Origin: Saccharibacter floricola DSM 15669
GTDB lineage: Bacteria > Pseudomonadota > Alphaproteobacteria > Acetobacterales > Acetobacteraceae
Direction: 5' to 3'
Length of the DNA stretch: 64,000 nt
Assembly: GCF_000378165.1 (NCBI RefSeq)
Contig: NZ_KB899342.1
Span: 1 to 64,000, forward strand
Shown here: positions 1 through 8,526 of the stretch, in pieces
Layout of the letters: each line of letters begins with the position of its first letter
How positions within the stretch are numbered: the stretch's first letter is position 1
Notes under the pieces: generated by a model
Told to the model about the DNA's origin: nothing
The model's input: the letters and a program-made list of their open reading frames with translations, nothing else
The model's database searches: none
Made by a program: the position numbers and the translations under genes

Positions 1-190
1 TGCCTCAACGCATCGTCGCAATACGATGGATGTGGGTGGTGTGCCATTGTCACTGGACGCTGCGGTTGTGAACTTCGGTGTTGGTGCGAAGCTGACTGAC
101 CGTATCAATGTTGATCTGTCCTATATTGGTCAATATGGGAACCACTCTGTTGATAGTGGGGCGCAAGCGAGTGTTTCTGCGGCCTTCTAA
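1..190 (+). CDS. C-terminal end of an autotransporter outer-membrane beta-barrel protein (partial)
   Basis: Frame 2 is open from the window edge to TAA at 188-190 and encodes about 62 residues. The end reads SYIGQYGNHSVDSGAQASVS and finishes in AAF. Alternating hydrophobic residues, the closing DSGAQAS-type strand and a terminal phenylalanine are the usual signature of the last beta-strands of an autotransporter (type V) translocator, where the final aromatic residue is read by the BAM complex. The passenger and most of the barrel lie outside the window, so substrate and role cannot be told. No clear terminator follows before the next gene. Confidence 0.75.
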   Translation, partial: ASTHRRNTMDVGGVPLSLDAAVVNFGVGAKLTDRINVDLSYIGQYGNHSVDSGAQASVSAAF

Positions 191-330
191 GGCCGCAGCA
201 TCGCTGGTTTAAGCGTTGTTTGGTTGAAGAGACGCTTGAGAGCATGTCAGAGTGAGTGGAGAACAGTCTCGCGATCTTACTCTCCTAATGGGGAGTGGGG
301 TCGTGGAGACGGATATAAGGAAAACGCTCC

Positions 331-1401
331 ATGACTAATACACGTCGCGATGATACCCATGATGTGACCTCTTCTTCCCAGACAACGACACGAGAAGGGG
401 CCTCGCCTGTTGGTAGGCGAGCGCTTCTCTCTGGAATGACTGCGTTAGGTTCTTTATCAGCGTTACCATCGGCGCAAGCTGCGAAGAAAGCGGCGGGCAC
501 GACCTCAATGGGAACGGCTCCTCTGCAAGACCCTGTTCATCGTTATCCTTCTCCCCCTTTCCGCCAGCAGCCACAATCTTGGCCGGGATTGCAGAGTTCT
601 ATGAACCCTCGACCTGATTGTGGAGAGAAGAGCTATAAGGGGGCAGGGCGTCTTTCTGGACGAAAGGCGCTTATTACAGGGGGCGATTCCGGCATTGGAC
701 GCGCTGTCGCGATTGCTTATGCGCGAGAAGGCGCTGATGTTGCTATTAATTATTTGCCGCAAGAAGAAAGTGACGCGCAAGAAGTCGCAGCTCTTATTCG
801 CAAGGCCGGGCGGCAGGTTGCGCTGATACCAGGGGATTTGCGTGAAGAAACATTCTGTCAAACATTGGTTCATAATGCTGTCAAGCAGTTAGGAGGCCTT
901 GATATTCTCGTTAATAATGCCGGACGGCAGCATTATTGTGAGGATATTTTAGAGCTCACAACCGAAGAGTTCGACTGGACGCTTAAGACAAACATTTATG
1001 CGTTGTTTTGGTTGGTAAAAGCGGCTGTGCCTCATCTCCCTAAAGGGGCGACGATTATTAACACAGCATCACGAAATGCTTACGCGCCTAACCCTATTCT
1101 TGTTGACTACGCTATGACGAAGGCGGGGATCGCCAATATGACGCATAGTCTCGCCCGACAGCTTTTACCACGCGGTATCCGTGTGAACGCGGTGGCTCCC
1201 GGCCCATTTTGGACACCTCTACAAGTGTGTGGGGCACAGCCACAGTCTGTAGTGGAGCATTTTGGCTCTGAAACAGAGTATCATCGTCCTGGTCAACCTG
1301 TTGAGATCGCCCCCGTGTATGTAACGCTTGCATCGCAAGAAAGTAGTTATGTTACTGGCCAAGTTTGGGGCATTACGGGAGGTGACGGCTCTCCGGGCTA
1401 G
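331..1401 (+). CDS. SDR-family oxidoreductase, YghA-like, with Tat-like leader
   Basis: Classical short-chain dehydrogenase of 356 residues. Residues ~28-50 (GRRALLSG, a hydrophobic stretch, then PSAQA) look like a twin-arginine leader, suggesting a periplasmic enzyme loaded with NAD(P) before export. The segment YPSPPFRQQPQSWPGLQSSM and the rest follow the E. coli YghA / YhdF layout. Seen: glycine-rich TGGDSGIG cofactor loop, NNAG, serine in NTAS, and catalytic Y260-xxx-K264 (YAMTK). The substrate is unknown; relatives are aldehyde or alcohol reductases induced by stress. The ATG at 331 has AAGGA about 9 bases upstream. The TAG stop (1399-1401) lies inside the CTAG that borders the adjacent IS remnant, but the protein ends at about the usual length for the family. 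Confidence 0.85.
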   Translation: MTNTRRDDTHDVTSSSQTTTREGASPVGRRALLSGMTALGSLSALPSAQAAKKAAGTTSMGTAPLQDPVHRYPSPPFRQQPQSWPGLQSSMNPRPDCGEKSYKGAGRLSGRKALITGGDSGIGRAVAIAYAREGADVAINYLPQEESDAQEVAALIRKAGRQVALIPGDLREETFCQTLVHNAVKQLGGLDILVNNAGRQHYCEDILELTTEEFDWTLKTNIYALFWLVKAAVPHLPKGATIINTASRNAYAPNPILVDYAMTKAGIANMTHSLARQLLPRGIRVNAVAPGPFWTPLQVCGAQPQSVVEHFGSETEYHRPGQPVEIAPVYVTLASQESSYVTGQVWGITGGDGSPG

Positions 1402-2051
1402 GTACTGTTAGAGTTTAAAGGACAATTTTTCTCTCCATATAGAGGGGATGAGTATAATGGAAAGCGTCATTTCTGACAGGATGTGGCTTCGTCCCTTGCT
1501 CCCTGATTGAAGAATATCGTCCCAAAGGCAGGAGAGCTTCACATTATCTGAGACGAACTATTTCAGCCATTTTCTGGCGTCATTAGAATGGCACGAAATG
1601 GCGTGCCATTCCTTCTGAACTGAGGCCTTGGTGGCTCATGTGGCGGTTTCGGATCAAAAGTCTGCGTAGCGTAGGATGGGCACGGGAAAGCTTTGGCTTT
1701 TATCCTTTCTCCTGGCCATGCTTATGAGTTGCCGCAGGCCCGTGACCTTCTTGATCAAATGGCCCCAGCTCCCAACATATCTGCTGTGTGACAGAGGATA
1801 TGCCTCATATAAATTCAGAAAAATTCTTCAACAGCATAAGTGCATTCCTGTCATTCCTTCCAAACGACGGCAATTCCCTTGCTACTGCCCACAATGGGCA
1901 TACCGAAACAGACATGTGGTGGAAAGTCTCTGGGCAAGGCTCAAGGAATGGAGAGCGCTGGCAACACACTATGATAAAACAGCTTCATCTTTCATATCCG
2001 TGCTCTACATCGCCGCCTTAGTTGATTACCTCAAATCCTAACAGGGCCTAG
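1398..2051 (+). mobile_element. Decayed IS5-family insertion sequence (element A), CTAG at both ends
   Basis: Imperfect terminal inverted repeats are visible: GGTACTGTTAGAGTTTAAAG starting at about 1401, and CCTCAAATCCTAACAGGGCC ending at 2048, whose reverse complement begins GGCCCTGTTAGGATTT. CTAG occurs immediately at the left border (1398-1401) and at the right border (2048-2051), matching the CTAG/TA target preference of this family. The enclosed transposase is broken (see pseudogene). The right-hand CTAG is shared with a second element that starts directly after it. Confidence 0.75.
1457..2041 (+). pseudogene. IS5-family transposase remnant (element A)
   Basis: Pieces of one DDE transposase occur in different frames. 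ATG 1457 starts MESVISDRMWLRPLLPD and hits a stop. Another frame around 1558-1655 reads TISAIFWRH, a stop, then NGTKWRAIPSELRPWW, the usual N-terminal helix-turn-helix part. A third run to the TAA at 2039-2041 carries CDRGYASYKFRKILQQHKC and the C-terminal RLKEWRALATHYDKTASSF block with the conserved glutamate region. At least two frameshifts and internal stops separate them, so no functional transposase can be made. Confidence 0.85.
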
Positions 2052-2593
2052 GCCATGTTGACAAAAAATATTTTTGTATATGATGCACTCCTTCTCGTTG
2101 GAAAGGAGAGAGTGTATGCGCGGTGATTTAACAGACGCAGAATGGGCGATTATTGGTGAGCTTTTGCCGCCTGAGCACGGTCGCTGGTCACGTCCAGCAC
2201 ACGATAATCGGCTTTTTCTCAACGGAATGCTGTATGTCCTGCGTGTCGGTTGTCCTTGGCGAGACATGTATGAACGTTACGGGAAATGGAATTCCGTCTA
2301 CGTTCGATTTCGCCGATGGGCCGAACAAGGGGTATGATCGTGATAACATACGAGAAACCTTGCTTTTCCATGCGGTTCTGCCCGTTATCCCACCACGATC
2401 AAACCGTAAAAAGAGCATTCCCTACGACATCCATGATTATAGGGATCGCAATCATAGTGAGCGTATGTTCAACAAACTGAAGCAATTTCGTCGTATCGCC
2501 ACACGGTATGACAAAACACGAAAATCCTTCCTCGCCTTTCTCAACATCGCTGCCATGAAAATATGGATACCATCATTTGTCAACGTAACCTAG
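2048..2593 (+). mobile_element. Internally deleted IS5/IS427-type element (element B)
   Basis: The left end GGCCATGTTGACAAAA (2051-2066) and right end TTTGTCAACGTAACC (2576-2590) are imperfect inverted repeats, flanked by CTAG at 2048-2051 and 2590-2593. The element is only about 0.54 kb, against roughly 0.8-0.9 kb for intact relatives, because the middle of the transposase is missing. With both ends kept it resembles a non-autonomous, MITE-like derivative that a related transposase could still move. It sits directly against element A and shares a CTAG with it. Confidence 0.75.
2116..2593 (+). pseudogene. IS427-type transposase with internal deletion (element B)
   Basis: ATG 2116 starts MRGDLTDAEWAIIGELLPPE and runs through GCPWRDMYERYGKWNSVYVR to AEQGV, then stops at 2335-2337. 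In a second frame overlapping the junction near 2331-2337 the sequence resumes as GYDRDNIRETLLFHAVLPVI, then HSERMFNKLKQFRRIATRYD and the C-terminal end at TAG 2591-2593. The segment that normally holds the first two catalytic aspartates is absent. The junction falls in a short GGGTA repeat, consistent with deletion between microhomologies. Confidence 0.85.
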
Positions 2594-2957
2594 TAATTTT
2601 GCTAAATTGATGCTTATAATTGGAGTGAAACCCCCGATGGGGAGGTAACAGTTTAGGTATTTCTGGTAGAAGAAGAAAATACTTTAGAAATAGCGTAGAC
2701 GATGATGGTACGCTGTGAAAACTATACAGATATTTACCACATGTTATTTTGAATAGAGGCGCGCTATGCGCATTGTGATAAGCTGACGCAAACGCGTCGA
2801 GCTATTACATCATAGCTCCGCTTTCAGCCATTACACATTGAGAGGCGCTTTTTTAAAGAAAGTGAGACAGGCTCCACTCATGATCCGCACAGAACATTTC
2901 TTTCGTAATGGGGACAGCGTGTTATGCGGATCAATGAGTAAGGGGCACTTGTGAAGG
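2594..2957. other. Intergenic stretch with no recognised gene
   Basis: About 360 bases between element B and the nitroreductase stop. Short open frames exist on both strands but none resembles a protein I recognise and none has a convincing ribosome-binding site. It may be residue from earlier insertions. Confidence 0.5.
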
Positions 2958-3614
2958 TTATGCTTTGGAGAAGACCGCTTCATATGCCAGACGAGATTTA
3001 GGACGTTTGGCGTTGGAATCTTCTTCTGAATGATAGCCCAGTGCGATCACGACCAAGGGTGTGAGCTTTTGTTGTGCTAGGTCGAATTCTTCTGACATAA
3101 TGGTGGGATCGAACCCTTCAATTGGGGTTGCGTCAATGCCCATTGATGCGGCGGAGAGCAGTAAAAAGCCTTGAGCGATATAAACTTGTTTTTGAGTCCA
3201 TTGCTCTAAGTTCCCAGCTTGACGATGTAAGCCGACATAATGTGTCAGTGTTTTTTTTCTAGTGGCAAAAGCTTCTTCAGTCACAAAACGACCGTCTTCT
3301 CTTTCTTTTTCAAGAAGAGTTGTGAGATACGCATCGGACAATTCTTGGCGTGCGCAGAGAAGCACAGCATGGGAGGCACCGGTAATTTTAGGGCGATTAT
3401 AAGCTAATGGGCTCTGCTCAGGGGTCGCTTTCGCAATCCGTTCTTTTCCGGCATTATCATCGGCAATGATAAAGTGCCAAGGCTGTGAGTTGACCGAAGA
3501 TGGGCTTAAACGCAAGGCTTCTAGAAGCTGGGCAATCGTTTCATCAGGAATGCGGCGAGCACCATCATAAGCTTTGGTTGTGTAGCGTTTCTGTAGGGTA
3601 TGAAGCAGTGTCAT
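2958..3614 (-). CDS. NfsB-like NAD(P)H-dependent nitroreductase
   Basis: A 218-residue FMN flavoprotein of the oxygen-insensitive nitroreductase family, expected to reduce nitro compounds or quinones with NAD(P)H in the cytoplasm as a homodimer. Seen: N-terminal RYTTKAYD, the FMN-contact block LRLSPSSVNSQPWHFI, and the C-terminal PLVVIALGYHSEEDSNAKRP with the KSR tail typical of NfsB. Length matches the family (about 217). It is a single gene preceded by a 150-base region facing the CoiA-like gene. The true substrate is not visible from sequence. Confidence 0.88.
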   Translation of the reverse strand: MTLLHTLQKRYTTKAYDGARRIPDETIAQLLEALRLSPSSVNSQPWHFIIADDNAGKERIAKATPEQSPLAYNRPKITGASHAVLLCARQELSDAYLTTLLEKEREDGRFVTEEAFATRKKTLTHYVGLHRQAGNLEQWTQKQVYIAQGFLLLSAASMGIDATPIEGFDPTIMSEEFDLAQQKLTPLVVIALGYHSEEDSNAKRPKSRLAYEAVFSKA

Positions 3615-3762
3615 GGTTGTTATCCTTTCTGATAAAGTTATTGTTCTATTTTAATCGAACTATTGTGAGATGACAAAGATTTTCTTGAGGAAGGGGTTTC
3701 ACAGAATATGAAATCAGGATAAGTATATATGATATTTTTACTTTTAATATGAGATCTATTCT

Positions 3763-4638
3763 ATGTGTGGTCGTATGGAGACGGTAGCATATTGCTATAA
3801 TAGGAACAGGTTAGAAGTTGCCGAAATGGCACATTCACGACAATCTGATCAAGAAGTCTATTTCTATTGTCCTGAATGCCATGTTGGAGTGGTTCCAGCT
3901 CGAAGTCGGAAGAATAACTATTTTTTTCGTGCGTTATCTGGGCATTTACATCAGAAAAATTGTTCTTTTTATAAGGAGAGGATTGAAGGGAGTGGTCATT
4001 ATAGCCCTCAAGAGCATTCTTCTGCAGAACCAGAGAGGCTTCCTCCTACCATTTTGGGGGCAATCGCAACACAACATCGAATTGGGAAGCCATCTCCTAG
4101 AGACTTACCTCAGCTGATTCGTCAGGCGAAGGAAGCACCTTTAGTTGTTGAGGGTTCATTTGAACAAGTTGTTGAGGCATGGAATACGATGTCTCGAGAT
4201 AAGAAGCGGCTGACATCCTTAACGATCAATGGCACGCAAGGCACGTATGAAGATCGTTTCGAATTTATTGGAGATACTACAAAAAACGCCAATGACTTCA
4301 ACTGGGAAGATAAAATTATTTATGGAAAGACATGTCTTGCTAAAGGAAATCGAGAAGGGGTTTATTTTCTGGATTCTATAAGAAAATTTGACGTTGGAGA
4401 GGAAAAAAGAAAGGTTTTAAATATTATTATTAGGGAAGAGTATTCTAAACAAAAACAAAAGAAATACATACGTAATTTACTTAATGATGGTGAAAAACGC
4501 TCTGACGCTTTTACACTCTTTATACATGGCTGCCGTCCAGAATATAATTATGAGAGAAAAAAAATTGGTCTTAGCTTACCTGACAATAGTACGTATAAAG
4601 GTGTTTGTGTAAGAGCAAATAAGCGAGCACAACGTTAA
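3763..4638 (+). CDS. Low-GC orphan protein with CoiA-like zinc motif
   Basis: Protein of up to 291 residues that I do not recognise as a whole. Near the N-terminus is C36-x2-C39 (YFYCPECH) followed by H61/H63 and C67 (HLHQKNC). That spacing resembles the zinc-binding N-terminal region of CoiA-like competence/nuclease proteins. The middle (residues ~130-180) is a mixed domain with WNTMSRDKKRL and NGTQGTYEDRF; the C-terminal third is lysine-rich (EYSKQKQKKYIRNLL). Codon use is much more A/T-rich than the neighbours. It lies just beyond the 3' end of tRNA-Glu, a favoured integration site, so I infer horizontal acquisition. The start is uncertain: ATG at 3763, 3775 or 3826. Confidence 0.55.
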   Translation: MCGRMETVAYCYNRNRLEVAEMAHSRQSDQEVYFYCPECHVGVVPARSRKNNYFFRALSGHLHQKNCSFYKERIEGSGHYSPQEHSSAEPERLPPTILGAIATQHRIGKPSPRDLPQLIRQAKEAPLVVEGSFEQVVEAWNTMSRDKKRLTSLTINGTQGTYEDRFEFIGDTTKNANDFNWEDKIIYGKTCLAKGNREGVYFLDSIRKFDVGEEKRKVLNIIIREEYSKQKQKKYIRNLLNDGEKRSDAFTLFIHGCRPEYNYERKKIGLSLPDNSTYKGVCVRANKRAQR

Positions 4639-4790
4639 TAGTATTGATTCGATAGATATTCAGTTAGTCAGGAGAATCATGTGGTGGGGCTCGATGCTCG
4701 TCAGCGACAGACCAGCCCAAAACGTGGTTTTGTAATGGCCTTATATCATCATACTTTTATATGAATAGCCAAAAAATGACAGCTTTGCGC

Positions 4791-4866
4791 TGGTGTCCCG
4801 TACGGGATTCGAACCCGTGTTGCCGCCGTGAGAGGGCGGTGTCCTAGGCCTCTAGACGAACGGGAC
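4791..4866 (-). tRNA. tRNA-Glu (anticodon CUC)
   Basis: The minus strand gives a full 76-nt cloverleaf: acceptor GTCCCGT/ACGGGAC, D-arm with AGAGGCCTAGGAC, anticodon stem-loop CCGCCCTCTCACGGCGG (anticodon CTC), T-arm GGGTTCGAATCCC, and encoded ACCA at 4791-4794. The 3' end faces the low-GC orphan gene. Confidence 0.95.
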
Positions 4867-4899
4867 TAAAGGCGTGAGCGTCTTTTAGGGGAGTTATTG

Positions 4900-4930
4900 C
4901 CGGAGTGCAAGAGCAAAACAGGCACTCCGG
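4900..4930 (-). terminator. Hairpin downstream of the HIT gene
   Basis: CCGGAGTG (4900-4907) and CACTCCGG (4923-4930) form a perfect 8-bp stem around a 15-nt loop. It lies between the end of the histidine/HIT operon and the tRNA-Glu gene. There is no strong T-run, so it could be a weak terminator or a processing/stability hairpin. Confidence 0.4.
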
Positions 4931-4937
4931 TTGCATT

Positions 4938-5315
4938 TTATGTGTTTGAAGGGCTTAGAAGGGGACCAAGAGCTTTTCCACCCAGCATATGGATATGAAA
5001 ATGCGGGACTTCTTGACCGCTATCCGGCCCAATATTGCTGATAATGCGGAAGCCATGATGAATGAGCGAATGCTCAGCAGAAATTTTATCTACAAGCTTC
5101 CAGAAATCAAGGATCTCGTCGTTGGATGCCCGAGAGGTGAAGTCGTGGAAGTCCGTGTAAGCACCGCGAGGGACGACGAGGATATGCACCGGCGCCGCTG
5201 GTGAAATATCGTAAAAAGCGAAAGAATGTTTGCTATCGCAGACACGTTCAGCGGGGATTTCACCGCGCAGAATGCGGGCGAAGACGTTATTAGGATCGTA
5301 CTGTGCGTTGCTCAT
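4938..5315 (-). CDS. HIT-family nucleotide hydrolase (HinT-like)
   Basis: A 125-residue histidine-triad protein, likely a purine nucleoside phosphoramidase or related hydrolase. The triad is seen as VPHFHIHMLGG near the C-terminus, with NVFARILRGEIPAERV and HILVVPRGAYTDFHDF typical of HinT. The start at ATG 5315 is chosen over longer options because GAGGGGAG lies 6-8 bases upstream and homologues begin here. It follows hisE by 13 bases and is probably the last gene of the histidine operon; pairing of a HIT gene with hisE is common in alphaproteobacteria. Confidence 0.9.
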   Translation of the reverse strand: MSNAQYDPNNVFARILRGEIPAERVCDSKHSFAFYDISPAAPVHILVVPRGAYTDFHDFTSRASNDEILDFWKLVDKISAEHSLIHHGFRIISNIGPDSGQEVPHFHIHMLGGKALGPLLSPSNT

Positions 5316-5328
5316 GAGAACTCTCCCC

Positions 5329-5673
5329 TCAGGGCGTATGTTTAGGGCGTGATGCTTTTTCTTCAATGCCGCTTGTGCCTTCACGGCGCTCAAGCTCTGC
5401 CCAGACATCGCTAGGCTTCACTCCAGCATCAACCCACATCACAACGAGATGATAGAGCACATCGGCACTTTCACTAATGAGGGCATCGCGGTCTCCGTTG
5501 ACAGCCTCAATGACACATTCAACGGCTTCTTCACCGAATTTTTGCGCAATTTTGTTCCGACCCCGTGCCATTAGTCGTGCTGAATGACTTAAAGAGGGGG
5601 AAGCGTCTTTACGCGAAACAACGGTATCGAACAAACGTTCGAGCACGTAGCGGGCTTGAAGATCTTTGCTCAT
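5329..5673 (-). CDS. hisE: Phosphoribosyl-ATP pyrophosphatase
   Basis: Second step of histidine synthesis: PR-ATP to PR-AMP and pyrophosphate. The 114-residue protein carries the MazG-like helical metal-binding core [13 protein letters not shown] followed by [13 protein letters not shown], the usual HisE signature. This is a stand-alone HisE without the HisI domain; hisI is not in the window. ATG 5673 is preferred over GTG 5676. It is followed by the HIT gene and preceded by hisF with a 14-base gap. Confidence 0.93.
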   Translation of the reverse strand: MSKDLQARYVLERLFDTVVSRKDASPSLSHSARLMARGRNKIAQKFGEEAVECVIEAVNGDRDALISESADVLYHLVVMWVDAGVKPSDVWAELERREGTSGIEEKASRPKHTP

Positions 5674-5690
5674 CACATTCTCACTTTATA

Positions 5691-6452
5691 TTATCGTCCG
5701 AGACGCACAGGCAAGTCTGCGTTATGCAGGGCTGCTTTGACATCATGGATCTGGAATTGCCCGAAATGGAAAACACTGGCGGCGAGTAGCCCGCTGGCTC
5801 CTGCCTGTGCCCCCTCAATAAAATGTGCATATTCGCCAACACCGCCTGAGGCAATGACGGGGATAGCAACGCGGCTACAGACTGTTTTGAGGAGTTCTAG
5901 GTCAAAGCCAGAGCGTGTTCCATCGCGATCCATACTGGTGAGCAAAATCTCTCCAGCGCCGCGTTTAGCCATGTCTTCTGCCCAAGCAACGGCATCAATG
6001 CCGGTCGGCTCGCGCCCGCCTTTGGCGTAAACCTCCCAGCCGCCTTTGCCGTTAGAGCGTGCATCAATGGCCACCACAATGCATTGGCTTCCAAAACGCT
6101 CTGAGGCTTCATTAATCAGCTCAGGTGTACGGATAGCGGCTGAGTTGATGGCGCATTTATCGGCTCCACTCAGCAGGAGACGGCGGACATCTTCACATCG
6201 GCGCACGCCCCCACCAACGGTGAGGGGGAGGGACACTTCTGCTGCGGTGCGTTGCACAACGTCTAAAATCGTATCGCGATTATCAGAGCTTGCCGTGATG
6301 TCGAGGAAGGTGAGCTCATCAGCGCCTGCCTTGTCGTACAGTTTGGCTTGCTCAACGGGGTCTCCTGCATCACGCAGCGAAACGAAATTCACACCCTTTA
6401 CGACGCGGCCATCGGCTACATCTAAGCAGGGGATAACGCGGAGTTTTAGCAT
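5691..6452 (-). CDS. hisF: Imidazole glycerol phosphate synthase, cyclase subunit
   Basis: 253 residues, a full-length (beta/alpha)8 HisF. Catalytic aspartates are seen in [15 protein letters not shown] (D11) and CIVVAIDAR (about D130); phosphate-binding loops TVGGGVRR and [13 protein letters not shown] are intact. It works with HisH, which supplies ammonia from glutamine, to make imidazole glycerol phosphate and AICAR. The start overlaps the end of the upstream GNAT-HisA gene by 7 bases, pointing to translational coupling. Confidence 0.96.
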   Translation of the reverse strand: MLKLRVIPCLDVADGRVVKGVNFVSLRDAGDPVEQAKLYDKAGADELTFLDITASSDNRDTILDVVQRTAAEVSLPLTVGGGVRRCEDVRRLLLSGADKCAINSAAIRTPELINEASERFGSQCIVVAIDARSNGKGGWEVYAKGGREPTGIDAVAWAEDMAKRGAGEILLTSMDRDGTRSGFDLELLKTVCSRVAIPVIASGGVGEYAHFIEGAQAGASGLLAASVFHFGQFQIHDVKAALHNADLPVRLGR

Positions 6453-7789
6453 GGAGCCTCCAGCACCTTGAGGGCGTCGGGAAGAGAGATCCGTCCATCA
6501 TAGAGGGCTCGGCCCACAATAACACCCTCAATCCCTGGTACATCCTGAGCGATGTTACGGAGAGCTTTAAGATGGTCAAGATTACCCACACCACCGCTGG
6601 CGATGACAGGTATGGAGACGCTGCGGGCTAACTCAGCTGTTTGCTCAAGGTCGAGCCCTTCTAACATGCCGTCACGGCTAATTTCGGTAAAGATAATGCG
6701 AGCGACCCCGGCATCTTCCATACGTTTTGCCAAATCAATGGCTGTTAGTTCAGAGACTTCCGCCCAGCCTTCTGTGGCGACACGTCCTTGGCGAGCATCA
6801 ATTCCAGCCACGACACGCCCCGGCCAAGCGCGGGCAGCCTGACGCACGAGGTCTGGGTCTTTCACGGCAGCAGAGCCGAGGATAACGCGGCTGACACCGG
6901 CTTGCAGCCACCGTTCGATGGTGCGCATGTCACGCAGGCCACCGCCCAGCTGCACAGGCAGGGCCGTGTTTGCGATGATTTTTTCGACAGCATCTGCATT
7001 GGCAGAATGGCCGGCAAAGGCCCCGTCGAGATCCACGACATGGAGGTGAGTGCATCCTGCATCAGCAAAAAGCTGTGCTTGAGCGGGGGGATTATCGGAG
7101 TAATGGGTGGCGTCATCCATCTCCCCCTGACGGAGGCGAACACAGGCACCGCCCTTGAGGTCAATGGCCGGGTAAAGCGTCAGGCCTGAAGGGGCTGGGG
7201 ACGCTGCGGGTTCATCATGTGACGCCGCCGAAGCAGCAGGCATATCAGCGGGCTGCCATTGAGCGACTTCTTGTTCAGGTACAACGAGTTTGGAGAAGAA
7301 AAGACCGCGCACTGTTTGTCCTTCGATACGTGTGTAATAGGGGTGCGTCCCCCAATGAGTAAAATCGAGCTTGGCTATCAGCTGGATGGCTGCATGCTGA
7401 TCTTCTCGAACTTCGCAATTAACCACCTTAGAACCGCGGCGCTGTGCTCGTTTGACCATCGTCGTGATGAGAGCCAAACCATAACCACGGCGGCGTGCAT
7501 AGGGGGCGATGAAGAGCGACGAGAGGCAGGCTTTAGGGCTGTAGAGCTCAGAACGTGAGGTCGGATGAGCGAGCAGACCGGCACCGCAAACCACCCCTTC
7601 ATGGTCACGCACCAAAAAGAGCTCACGTTCTGGAACGAGGAGAAGCCCTTCAAAGAAACGTTGCATGTCTTGAGGGCCAGGCGGGTAAAGCCAGCCGAAC
7701 GTACCACCATCGATAATGGCAGCCGTTGTGGCTTCAATCAGAGCGTCCATATCCTCTTGGCTAAGGGGAGAGGTGGCGCGGTCTATCAT
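6446..7789 (-). CDS. hisA: GNAT acetyltransferase-HisA fusion protein
   Basis: One uninterrupted frame joins two domains. Numbered from the longest start (GTA-preceding ATG 7870, 474 residues), residues ~28-205 are a GNAT N-acetyltransferase with an acetyl-CoA loop at [16 protein letters not shown], and residues ~231-474 are a complete HisA isomerase ([16 protein letters not shown] with D237, VAGIDAR with D358, [17 protein letters not shown]). A Pro/Ala/Ser linker (~205-229) separates them. HisA converts ProFAR to PRFAR. The internal ATG at 7789 is preferred because GAGGT precedes it; the 7870 start overlaps hisH and lacks a ribosome site. What the GNAT part acetylates is unknown. Confidence 0.9.
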   Translation of the reverse strand: MIDRATSPLSQEDMDALIEATTAAIIDGGTFGWLYPPGPQDMQRFFEGLLLVPERELFLVRDHEGVVCGAGLLAHPTSRSELYSPKACLSSLFIAPYARRRGYGLALITTMVKRAQRRGSKVVNCEVREDQHAAIQLIAKLDFTHWGTHPYYTRIEGQTVRGLFFSKLVVPEQEVAQWQPADMPAASAASHDEPAASPAPSGLTLYPAIDLKGGACVRLRQGEMDDATHYSDNPPAQAQLFADAGCTHLHVVDLDGAFAGHSANADAVEKIIANTALPVQLGGGLRDMRTIERWLQAGVSRVILGSAAVKDPDLVRQAARAWPGRVVAGIDARQGRVATEGWAEVSELTAIDLAKRMEDAGVARIIFTEISRDGMLEGLDLEQTAELARSVSIPVIASGGVGNLDHLKALRNIAQDVPGIEGVIVGRALYDGRISLPDALKVLEAPC

Positions 7790-7851
7790 GATGACCTCAG
7801 AGGAAGGAGATGTCGTTGAAAGCCCCTGAGATGGGCTCAGCACCATCTCTG

Positions 7852-8502
7852 TCACGGTTGGGGCGTCCATTGTAGGAAGTTGCCGAGAATGGTGAGACCA
7901 ACCTCTTGGCTTTTTTCTACGTGAAACTGTGTGCCGCAGCGTGACCCGCGGGCGACGATTGCCGGAACGGTCTCTCCATATTGTGTGGAAGCGATGATAT
8001 CAGCGTTATCGGCATCATGGAGAGCATAGGAATGGACGAAATAGCCATGCTCACCGGGAGAAAGCCCTTCTGTTAGGGGGTGAGCGCCGGGTGTGAAGTC
8101 CAGCGTGTTCCACCCCATATGAGGCAGGCGGAGTCCTGCTTCCTCGGCTTTGACCATGCGGCTCACATGGCCGGAGATCCAACCAAGCCCTTCAGTGCGG
8201 CCATGTTCAAGCCCGTATTGGCTCATCAGCTGCATACCGACACAGATTCCCATAAAAGGGATTCCGCTTTCCGTTGCGCGTTCGATCAGTGGGCGGAGGT
8301 TGTCTTCTTCAAGCCCACGAGCGCAGTCGGCAAAGGCACCCTGACCAGGGAGAATAAGGCGGTCAGCATGCTCGATAACGCTTTCTTGGCGAGAGATCAC
8401 CACATCCGCCTCAATCCCCCGGCGTGCAGCAGCACGACGTGTCGCTTGAGCGGCGGAGGCAAGATTCCCTCCATTATAATCAATGACGACAACGCGCATC
8501 AT
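7852..8502 (-). CDS. hisH: Imidazole glycerol phosphate synthase, glutaminase subunit
   Basis: 216-residue class I glutamine amidotransferase. The nucleophile cysteine is in GICVGMQLMSQ, and the His/Glu pair is in GTQFHVEKSQ. The N-terminus VVVIDYNGGNLAS and oxyanion region ILPGQGAF are typical. It delivers ammonia to HisF. ATG 8502 has GGAG 8 bases upstream. The gene sits between hisB and the GNAT-hisA fusion, on the same strand. Confidence 0.95.
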   Translation of the reverse strand: MMRVVVIDYNGGNLASAAQATRRAAARRGIEADVVISRQESVIEHADRLILPGQGAFADCARGLEEDNLRPLIERATESGIPFMGICVGMQLMSQYGLEHGRTEGLGWISGHVSRMVKAEEAGLRLPHMGWNTLDFTPGAHPLTEGLSPGEHGYFVHSYALHDADNADIIASTQYGETVPAIVARGSRCGTQFHVEKSQEVGLTILGNFLQWTPQP

Positions 8503-8526
8503 GAGAAAAACTCCAAGACCGGGGGG

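Noticed and set aside
4639-4790. Possible direct repeat of the tRNA-Glu 3' end marking an island boundary
   Set aside because: A short GATTCGA match at about 4646 is too short to call an attachment site; no longer match found by eye.
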